Below are positions 1 through 5,106 of a stretch of DNA of 8,739 bases, piece by piece. Source of the stretch: Bacillota bacterium (lineage in GTDB: Bacteria; Bacillota; Sulfobacillia; JAJZYS01; JAJYTV01); the NCBI GenBank assembly GCA_021786135.1, contig JAJYNV010000079.1:1-8739 (forward strand). The letters are read 5' to 3'. Position 1 is the first letter of the stretch. The number at the start of each line of letters is the position of its first letter. A program made the translations under genes and the position numbers. Under the pieces are notes generated by a model. It was not told the origin of the DNA. It saw only the letters and a program-made list of their open reading frames with translations, and ran no database searches.

Positions 1-5
1 TGGAC

Positions 6-533
6 ATGTCGGAGAGGACGATCGCACGGTCCGAGCTTGTCCGCCAGCTCGGAATATCACCGCGCTTGGTGCGTGAACTCGTGAGGCAGTACCACGACTG
101 GCTCACCCAGCCCGACGCCGGCCGGTTCACGGCCCTCGATCTCGCTCGGTTGCAGATCGCGGCGCGGGGCAGACTTTCCGGGCGGCCGGCGCAGGAGATC
201 GAGAATCAACTGCTTGCCACGCTCAGGCAGGGCGAAGATGCGCCTCGGCCCAGAGGCGAGGTGGAAGAAAGGTTGGGCGCCGCGCAGGAGGCGGCGGCGA
301 GCCAGGAGCCAGCGGCAGCCGCTGCGGCGGGGACAGACCCCGTTGCCATGGAACTGCAGCGGCTCCATCAGACCCTCTCCGACAGCGCGGAACGCGAGCG
401 CCGGGACCGTGACCGCATGCTGACGGCCCTGATGCGCACACAGCAGGAGGTCTCCTCCCTGCGGCAGGAACTCGGCGCCTACCGATCCCGGCGGCAGCGC
501 AAGCGTGGTCTCATGCGTTGGTTTCGCGGCTGA
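6..533 (+). CDS. MerR-type HTH / coiled-coil DNA-binding protein, RacA-like architecture
   Basis: The 175-residue product begins with a MerR-like helix-turn-helix: residues 5-30 contain the LVRQLGISPRLVRELV pattern, followed by a wing-like FTALDLARLQ segment near 41-50. A linker rich in Ala, Glu and Pro (about 75-112) leads to a strongly charged heptad-like helix (about 113-158, with LQRLHQTLSDSAERERRDRD) that should form a coiled coil. The end is very basic with Trp and Phe (RKRGLMRWFRG). There is no effector-binding domain as in classical MerR regulators. The order HTH, coiled coil, basic tail and the length resemble Bacillus RacA, a chromosome-anchoring protein of about 184 residues, but I recognise only the architecture. 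It could equally be an uncharacterised MerR-like regulator. The ATG at 6 is the first start in the window; any ribosome site lies off the left edge, so a start further upstream cannot be excluded. Its 3' end overlaps the convergent methyltransferase by 23 bp. Confidence 0.8.
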   Translation: MSERTIARSELVRQLGISPRLVRELVRQYHDWLTQPDAGRFTALDLARLQIAARGRLSGRPAQEIENQLLATLRQGEDAPRPRGEVEERLGAAQEAAASQEPAAAAAAGTDPVAMELQRLHQTLSDSAERERRDRDRMLTALMRTQQEVSSLRQELGAYRSRRQRKRGLMRWFRG

Positions 534-2079
534 TGCGCTCGCGTCGCATCCGTTCGAGTGAGAGCACGCGCCCCTGCTGCTGCGGCAGTTCGTCCAGCGG
601 TGAACGGCGCGCACGGAAGAACGCAGCCGAGTTGAGGAAGCTGAAGGCCTCCTTGCCGTGGCGTTGGACAAGCGCCTCGCCCCGCGCGAGCAGCAGCCGG
701 ATGAGATCTTCGCGGGCAGCCCACGGCAGTTGCTCGAATTCCTTCTGGTAGATGCTCAGGGAGAGGATGGCCCGGACGGTGTCCTCCACGTGGTAAAGCT
801 CGTGCTGCAGGCGCACCTCGCGGATTTCGACATCGACGTAGCCGAGTTCGCGGAGCAGTTGGGCCGCGTCGTCAAGGGTGAGGAAGCGGCGGTCGGTGAA
901 GCCGCTGTCCTTCGGGTGCTGCATCATGCGCTGGAGTGGCGCGATCCATTCGGCAAAGGCCGGAACGCGCTTGAGATCCCACGGCAGGCTCCAGAACATG
1001 CTCACCTGTCCGCCTGGCACAAGCACTCGGTGCGCTTCGGAAAGTGCCAGCTTGGCATCTGTGAAGTGGAGGGAGAGGGACCCGACCACCGCGTCGAACG
1101 AGCCGTCCTCGAACGGCACCTGCTCGGCGCGACCGAAGAGGAAGCGCACGTTGCGCACGCCGCAGTCGCGCACGCGCCGTTTGGCGACGAGCGTCATCTC
1201 TGGCGACGGGTCGAGGGCGTACACGACGCCGGCGTCGCCCACCTGTGCGGAGAGGCCGGATTCGACTGTGAAGAGACCGGTGCCTGAACCGATTTCGAGA
1301 ACTCGGCTGCCAGGTTCGATGGCGCTGAATTCGAGGAATTGCCGACGGGTATCGGGAACGGACGGCACCAGCCGATCGAAAATGTGGTCGTAGTCGGCGC
1401 CTTGCTCGTCGAAGTGAGCAATATAGAGGGCTTGTACGCGCCGGCTGAGATATCCCGCGGCCTGCAGTGCCCGCGAGAGATCTCCCAGGCGGTCCTTGCC
1501 GTGCTGCGTGATCTGGACGAAGCGCATCTCCTCGCGCAGTACGATCTCGCAGGTGCCGAGGGCCAGCATGATGCTGAGTTCGTTGTCGAGCGGCTTCTCG
1601 ACCCAGGGACGGTGCAGGCGACCGGTGAGAAAGTCGTCCTCGCGCACCCCTCGGAAATAGTCGACGGCGAGCAGGTCTTCGTAGGCCAGCACGGCGAGGG
1701 CGGCACGCACGAACGGGCCGACGCCGTGGGCGTCGGCGAACTGTGCGAGTTCGACGAACAGCCGGTGCACCCCATCTTCCTCGGGCACCCGCGGCAACCC
1801 CTCGTAAACGCCGCGCAGGCAGGCGGTGGAGAGGGCCGCGGTGCGCAGCACCTCATGCACGATGTCGCCGTAGATCGGCATGGCTCCTAGGCTGCGCGCC
1901 TTCTCCTGGGCGGTCCAGTACTGCGACATGAAGGCTGACACATGTTCTTCCAGAGCAAACTCGGCGCGGGGGTCAAGATCGCGCTCCGCAATCGCTCCGA
2001 GCCAAGGATCGAAGAAGATGGCATGTTCCAGCAGAAGACGAAGATCTTCGGTAACGTCCGGCAACTCGATATAGGCCAC
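511..2079 (-). CDS. SAM-dependent class I methyltransferase with a long unrecognised N-terminal region
   Basis: The 522-residue protein holds a class I (Rossmann-fold) methyltransferase core at about residues 250-365. Motif I is VLEIGSGTG (260-268), the acidic residue at the end of strand 2 is D290, and a motif IV-like FDAVVGSLSLHF begins at 328, followed by EAHRVLVPGGQ. This matches the Methyltransf_11/UbiE-like type that methylates small molecules, but the substrate cannot be read from sequence. Residues 1-240 match no family I know. They are mostly helical-looking; residues 160-210 (LSIMLALG, FVQITQHGKDRL, LSRALQAAGYL) resemble the end of a winged-helix domain. Residues 400-490 probably form a substrate-side cap. 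The start is GTG at 2079, supported by GGAGG 8 nt upstream. It is divergent from the carboxypeptidase and convergent with the MerR-like gene. It is soluble, with no signal peptide or membrane segment. The methyltransferase call is firm; the role is unknown. Confidence 0.88.
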   Translation of the reverse strand: MAYIELPDVTEDLRLLLEHAIFFDPWLGAIAERDLDPRAEFALEEHVSAFMSQYWTAQEKARSLGAMPIYGDIVHEVLRTAALSTACLRGVYEGLPRVPEEDGVHRLFVELAQFADAHGVGPFVRAALAVLAYEDLLAVDYFRGVREDDFLTGRLHRPWVEKPLDNELSIMLALGTCEIVLREEMRFVQITQHGKDRLGDLSRALQAAGYLSRRVQALYIAHFDEQGADYDHIFDRLVPSVPDTRRQFLEFSAIEPGSRVLEIGSGTGLFTVESGLSAQVGDAGVVYALDPSPEMTLVAKRRVRDCGVRNVRFLFGRAEQVPFEDGSFDAVVGSLSLHFTDAKLALSEAHRVLVPGGQVSMFWSLPWDLKRVPAFAEWIAPLQRMMQHPKDSGFTDRRFLTLDDAAQLLRELGYVDVEIREVRLQHELYHVEDTVRAILSLSIYQKEFEQLPWAAREDLIRLLLARGEALVQRHGKEAFSFLNSAAFFRARRSPLDELPQQQGRVLSLERMRRERISRETNA

Positions 2080-2087
2080 TCGCTAAA

Positions 2088-2092
2088 CCTCC
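2088..2092 (-). promoter_or_regulatory. Shine-Dalgarno site for the methyltransferase GTG start
   Basis: The minus strand reads GGAGG (extended GGAGGTTT) and is followed by 8 nt and then GTG at 2079. This near-perfect anti-16S match at good spacing fixes the non-ATG start. Confidence 0.8.
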
Positions 2093-2102
2093 GCGCAGAG
2101 TT

Positions 2103-2131
2103 TCGTCACGCTATGCGACGCCTCCTACAAT
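2103..2131 (+). promoter_or_regulatory. Candidate sigma-A/sigma-70 promoter for the D,D-carboxypeptidase
   Basis: TACAAT at 2126-2131 matches the -10 consensus at five of six bases. TCGTCA at 2103-2108 matches TTGACA at four of six, with a 17-nt spacer. Transcription would start near 2138, leaving a leader of about 64 nt before the ATG at 2202. It sits in the 122-bp divergent spacer. No comparably good promoter was found on the minus strand for the methyltransferase. This is a match by eye only. Confidence 0.45.
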
Positions 2132-2201
2132 ATCCAGAAGGACCCGCAGGCCAAAGCCAGAAAAGACTAGAAGCCACGCACACCACTCCCGGGGGGAAAG
2201 C

Positions 2202-3392
2202 ATGCGCCGACGTACGTTGGGACTCCTCGGCGCAGCCCTGCTCATCCTGACCACACCTTCGTCCCCCGCCGCGGCTGCGGGGGTGGCTGGTCCGAGCGGG
2301 ATCGCTGCCAGCGGCTACGAACTGATCGATTTTCAGACAGGCCAGGTCCTGATTGCGCACAATCCGAACCTGAGACTCGCACCGGCCTCCACGACAAAGA
2401 TCATGACCGCCCTGCTCACGGTGATGCAAGGCCAGCTTGGCCGTATGGTGCGCGTGTCTCCCCAGGCGTACGGCGTCGAAGGCTCGAGCGCGTATCTGGT
2501 GCCGAACCAGCGGCTCACGCTGCGCGATCTGCTCTATGGCCTCCTGCTCGTTTCAGGCAACGATGCGGCCGTGGAGCTCGCCATCGCGGAACGTGGCTCC
2601 GTACCGGCGTTCGTCGCCGAGATGAACAGTGAGGCAAAGGCACTGGGCGCAACGCACACGACGTTCCTCAACCCGGACGGGCTCTACCTGCCCGGCCACC
2701 GAACCACAGCGCACGACCTGGCGCTGTTCACCCGGGCTGCGCTCACCTATCCCGCCTTCCGCACCATCGACGCGACGAAGACATTCCTCTTTCCGGGTGT
2801 CCCCAAGCCGTACTCCCTTGTCAACCAGAACATCCTGCTCTGGAACTATCCGGGGGCGATCGGGGTCAAGATCGGCTATACCATCCAGGCAAAGCAGTCG
2901 ATCGTAGCCGCTGCCACGCGCCAAGGCGTGACGCTCATTGCCGTCGCCCTGCACTCGAACTACACGCACATGTGGCAGGACCCGCAGGTGATGCTCAACT
3001 GGGGGTTCGCGAACTTCCACACGCTGCAGTTGGTCTCGGCCGGCCAGGTGTTCGCGCGGGCCCCGCGTGGCGACGGCAGGGCCGTAGCCACGGGCGGGTT
3101 CGCTTGGCTTGTGGGACCTGGGCAGTCCCTGCCAAGGATGCGCGCGACCTATGCGTGGCCTGAGGCCTGGCGTACCGGGGAGCCGGTCGGCACCCTGGTG
3201 GTGGGCCCCCGGGCCAACCCCCTGGCAGTGATTCCGCTCGTCGCAAGTGCGCCGTCGCCGCTCAAGCCGGCGGCGGGAGGTATGTTGCGCTGGGCCGAGA
3301 TCGGTCTCTTTCTGGCAGCACTCATCGGGTTCTGGCGCCTGCGCAGCAACCAGCACCGGCGGCGCTACCGCCTCCGCTTCATGCGCCGCTAG
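2202..3392 (+). CDS. D-alanyl-D-alanine carboxypeptidase (peptidase family S11, DacF/PBP5 type)
   Basis: This enzyme removes the terminal D-Ala from peptidoglycan pentapeptides outside the membrane, limiting cross-linking. The 396-residue protein has a signal peptide (MRRR followed by LGLLGAALLIL, with AAAAG near 23-27 as the likely cleavage area). The S11 catalytic motifs appear in order: STTK at 63-66 with nucleophile S63 and K66, SGN at 118-120, and KIGYT at 223-227, where the usual motif is KTG. The conserved NPDGLYLPGH segment (157-166) and the TTAHDLALF segment also fit. Residues about 275-350 fit the PBP5 C-terminal beta domain. A hydrophobic helix (about 363-379) with a very basic tail should anchor the protein to the membrane. 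The ATG at 2202 follows a GGGGGG ribosome site at 2191-2196. It is divergent from the methyltransferase and shares its stop codon with the convergent permease. dacF is the likely name, but dacA/dacB-type paralogues cannot be separated here. Confidence 0.93.
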   Translation: MRRRTLGLLGAALLILTTPSSPAAAAGVAGPSGIAASGYELIDFQTGQVLIAHNPNLRLAPASTTKIMTALLTVMQGQLGRMVRVSPQAYGVEGSSAYLVPNQRLTLRDLLYGLLLVSGNDAAVELAIAERGSVPAFVAEMNSEAKALGATHTTFLNPDGLYLPGHRTTAHDLALFTRAALTYPAFRTIDATKTFLFPGVPKPYSLVNQNILLWNYPGAIGVKIGYTIQAKQSIVAAATRQGVTLIAVALHSNYTHMWQDPQVMLNWGFANFHTLQLVSAGQVFARAPRGDGRAVATGGFAWLVGPGQSLPRMRATYAWPEAWRTGEPVGTLVVGPRANPLAVIPLVASAPSPLKPAAGGMLRWAEIGLFLAALIGFWRLRSNQHRRRYRLRFMRR

Positions 3393-4798
3393 TCGCCGCG
3401 GCTCAGGAGCAGGTAGAGTGCGAGACTCACAAGGAAGCCCAAGAAGAGTCCAAGGTTCGATCCCTGCAGGATGCCCAGCGCGAGCGGGCCTTCCAGCAGT
3501 GGGGGAACCGACGACGTCAAGAGTGCGACCAACGTGCCGACGAGCCAAGCCGCGAAGGCCGGCAGGCGGAGTTTGCCGTAGGCGCTCTGTGCGCCGCGGT
3601 AGAGTTCGTCAAGCCTGTAGTCCCGGCGCAGGTGGCGGACCGCGTCGACGCCGAACACAGCCGCCCATGGCGCCAGCACAGCGGCGAGAAGCGTCAGGAA
3701 GGCTACGTACGCGCTCAGGAAGTTGTGGCTGACTAAGAGGATATAAACGCTGGCGGTGATGGAGAGGGCTGCATCGACCAGGATGGTGCGCGTGCGCCGC
3801 AGTGGGACGCCGGCCGCCATCAGGCTGAGTCCGGAAGAATAGACGTCCATGATGTCGCCGGTCACCATGCCGCCAGCTGCGGTGAGCAGGTACGGCACAG
3901 CCATCCAGGCGGGAAGGATGCCGCCGATCGCCGCGATGGGGTTCGCGGCGGTCGCAAGGCCTGGCCGACCGGCCGAGAGCAGTACACCGAGCACCAGGAG
4001 GGCGAAGGTGGGGATGAGGCTGCCGAGCGTGGTCGCCCACACGACGCCTGATCCTCGGACGGTGCGCGACAGGTAGCGGGTGTAGTCTGCGGCCGTGTTG
4101 ACCCACGAGAGGGCACCGCCGGCCACGGCGATCGAAAGTGCAGGCAAGAACGCGGAGAAGAACGGCGCGCCCGGGGTGCGGAGCAGGAGGGCGAGGTGCA
4201 CCTTGGGCAGCGCCAGCGCGAACACCAGCAGCGTCAGGGCGCCGAAGAGGTAAGACGCGACCGTCTGGATGCGCACGATGGTCGCATGGCCAAGGAGGGC
4301 CACCGAGAAGGCGGAGAAGGTCACGACCACAAGGCTGCCCAGGGCGGCCAGGTTGGACGCGGGTATGCCGAAGGCAGCGGTGATGGCGCCCTCGAGGGCG
4401 TAGGTCGCGGTCAGGAGAACGACGGTCTCCCAGCCGACGAGGTTGATCCATGAGATGAGAGACGGCAAAACGTTGCCATACGTGCCGAACGTGGCGCGCG
4501 ACAGCGTGAGGGTGGGCACGCCGGTGCGTGCGCCGGGTATGGCGAAGAGGCCGATGCCTGCATAGGCGAGAGGGGCTAGCAGAGCCACTGCGATGCCCTG
4601 CAGCAGCGACAGGCCGAAGCTCATCGCCACGGCCCCCAGCACGACGGTCAGGATGGCGAGATTGCCGGCGAACCACACCCAGAAGAGCCCGCTCAGGCTC
4701 GCGCTGCGCTGCGTCGGCGGTACCGGCTCGATACCGCTGCGCTCGATGTGCCAGACACGATCTATCTGCTGGTCGGCATCCCGATCTGGCAAGGACAA
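3389..4798 (-). CDS. cytX: NCS1-family permease, probable HMP/thiamine (CytX-type) transporter
   Basis: This is an integral membrane protein of the nucleobase:cation symporter-1 family, with about 12 hydrophobic segments over 469 residues. Family features, counted from the TTG start, are the N-terminal GIEPVPPTQR (22-31), SRATFG (100-105) and WVNTAADYTRY (232-242). NCS1 proteins import cytosine, purines, hydantoins or thiamine precursors. The substrate here is inferred from the TPP riboswitch directly upstream, which points to hydroxymethylpyrimidine or thiamine, as for CytX. An open frame extends to a GTG at 4873, but that codon lies between the aptamer and a terminator-like hairpin, and the 25 extra residues are basic and unlike the family. 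TTG at 4798 is preferred: it lies beyond the hairpin with GGGGGG 8 nt upstream. TTG at 4792 is an alternative. Its stop overlaps the carboxypeptidase stop. Family is near certain; substrate and start are likely. Confidence 0.88.
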   Translation of the reverse strand: MSLPDRDADQQIDRVWHIERSGIEPVPPTQRSASLSGLFWVWFAGNLAILTVVLGAVAMSFGLSLLQGIAVALLAPLAYAGIGLFAIPGARTGVPTLTLSRATFGTYGNVLPSLISWINLVGWETVVLLTATYALEGAITAAFGIPASNLAALGSLVVVTFSAFSVALLGHATIVRIQTVASYLFGALTLLVFALALPKVHLALLLRTPGAPFFSAFLPALSIAVAGGALSWVNTAADYTRYLSRTVRGSGVVWATTLGSLIPTFALLVLGVLLSAGRPGLATAANPIAAIGGILPAWMAVPYLLTAAGGMVTGDIMDVYSSGLSLMAAGVPLRRTRTILVDAALSITASVYILLVSHNFLSAYVAFLTLLAAVLAPWAAVFGVDAVRHLRRDYRLDELYRGAQSAYGKLRLPAFAAWLVGTLVALLTSSVPPLLEGPLALGILQGSNLGLFLGFLVSLALYLLLSRGD

Positions 4799-4806
4799 GC
4801 TCGGAT

Positions 4807-4812
4807 CCCCCC
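4807..4812 (-). promoter_or_regulatory. Ribosome binding site deciding the permease TTG start
   Basis: The minus strand carries GGGGGGA, then 8 nt including the A, then TTG at 4798. The same GGGGGGA precedes the carboxypeptidase ATG at 2202, which supports its use as a ribosome site in this genome. It lies just downstream of the terminator-like hairpin, so only read-through transcripts carry it. Confidence 0.55.
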
Positions 4813-4823
4813 GTGGACAGAGA

Positions 4824-4855
4824 TGGCGCCGCCTCCTGATGGGAGAGCGGCGCCA
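4824..4855 (-). terminator. Terminator-like hairpin of the TPP riboswitch expression platform
   Basis: The arms TGGCGCCGC (4855-4847) and GCGGCGCCA (4832-4824) pair perfectly over 9 bp. The stem continues as CTCC with GGAG after one bulged T, giving 13 bp around a 5-nt CATCA loop. The following tract, TCTCTGT, is only moderately T-rich, as is common in high-G+C genomes. It lies between the aptamer and the TTG start, so it fits regulated termination. The AGGAGG within the 3' arm does not serve any in-frame start. Its strength is not proven. Confidence 0.65.
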
Positions 4856-4880
4856 GAAAGCTTCTGCGCGCACGCTTCCC
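4841..4880 (-). promoter_or_regulatory. Candidate antiterminator hairpin, exclusive with the terminator
   Basis: GGGAAGCG (4880-4873) can pair with CGCTCTCCC (4849-4841) with one bulged C. Inside it, GCGC-G-CAGAA (4871-4862) pairs with TTCTG-GCGC (4858-4850) around a GCT loop with one bulged G. That gives about 17 bp in total. It uses the 5' arm of the terminator stem, so the two cannot coexist. It begins 2 nt after the aptamer P1 helix. How ligand binding shifts the balance is not obvious, because overlap with the aptamer is minimal. These are pairings found by eye; no energies were calculated. Confidence 0.5.
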
Positions 4881-4882
4881 TT

Positions 4883-4959
4883 CGCTGGTATGACCCAGAT
4901 CAGGTTCCAAGGGTCGGACCGAAGGTCCTCTCAGCCTCGTGAGCGAGGCACCCCTAGCG
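4883..4959 (-). promoter_or_regulatory. TPP riboswitch aptamer (THI element)
   Basis: Read on the minus strand, the element shows the conserved THI-box order: CGCTAGGGGTGCC, a short P3-type hairpin closed by GCCTCG/CGAGGC, CTGAGAGGACC, a UUCG-type loop, GACCCTTGGAACCTGATCTG (4915-4896), then GGGTCATACCAGCG. P1 is CGCT (4959-4956) with AGCG (4886-4883). CTGAGA forms the pyrimidine-binding region and the GGAACCTGATCTGGGT strand the pyrophosphate-binding region of known TPP aptamers. The aptamer is compact, at 77 nt. It should switch off the downstream permease when thiamine pyrophosphate is plentiful. This is one of the surest calls in the window. Confidence 0.96.
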
Positions 4960-4967
4960 GCAATTCG

Positions 4968-4996
4968 ACCATAGCAATCCTGTGCGATCCGTGCAA
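4968..4996 (-). promoter_or_regulatory. Candidate promoter for the riboswitch-permease transcript
   Basis: On the minus strand, TTGCAC (4996-4991) and TATGGT (4973-4968) are separated by 17 nt, and TG at 4976-4975 forms an extended -10 (TGCTATGGT). Transcription would begin near 4961, two bases before the aptamer P1 helix. The -35 keeps only the TTG, so confidence rests on the spacing, the extended -10 and the position. Confidence 0.45.
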
Positions 4997-5106
4997 GGGC
5001 TCGGCGTCATGGCGCTGCTGGCCGGACCGGGACATGGAGGCAGCGTCTGCACCTACCTTGGACGCCCCACGCATAGGCTCTTCCCAGCACAAGAAGGGGA
5101 GAGTCT
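4997..5106. other. Divergent intergenic spacer between the riboswitch promoter and the ATPase gene
   Basis: This spacer must hold the promoter for the ATPase-dapF-dapL transcript, but I found no convincing -35/-10 pair: TTGGAC at 5058 has no -10 partner at normal spacing. A purine-rich ribosome site (AAGAAGGGGAGAG, 5091-5103) sits just before the ATG at 5107. No small gene is supported here. Confidence 0.5.

Noticed and set aside
658..1287. 209-codon plus-strand frame opposite the methyltransferase
   Set aside because: The minus strand holds clear SAM-binding motifs and a strong ribosome site. This frame is its reverse-complement shadow.
2553..3548. 331-codon minus-strand frame opposite the carboxypeptidase
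   Set aside because: The plus strand has all S11 motifs, and this frame has biased composition and no family signature.
4832..4837. AGGAGG on the minus strand as a ribosome binding site
   Set aside because: No ATG, GTG or TTG lies at a suitable distance in the permease frame. The motif is explained as the 3' arm of the terminator-like hairpin.
4799..4873. Coding extension of the permease up to GTG 4873
   Set aside because: It falls within the riboswitch expression platform, is Arg-rich, has no ribosome site placed to serve GTG 4873, and does not resemble NCS1 N-termini.
3609..4910. 433-codon minus-strand frame overlapping the permease
   Set aside because: It is Arg/His-rich without the hydrophobic pattern and runs through the riboswitch. 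It is an out-of-frame shadow of the permease.
5058..5086. TTGGAC as a -35 element for the ATPase gene
   Set aside because: No -10-like hexamer occurs 16-18 nt downstream.
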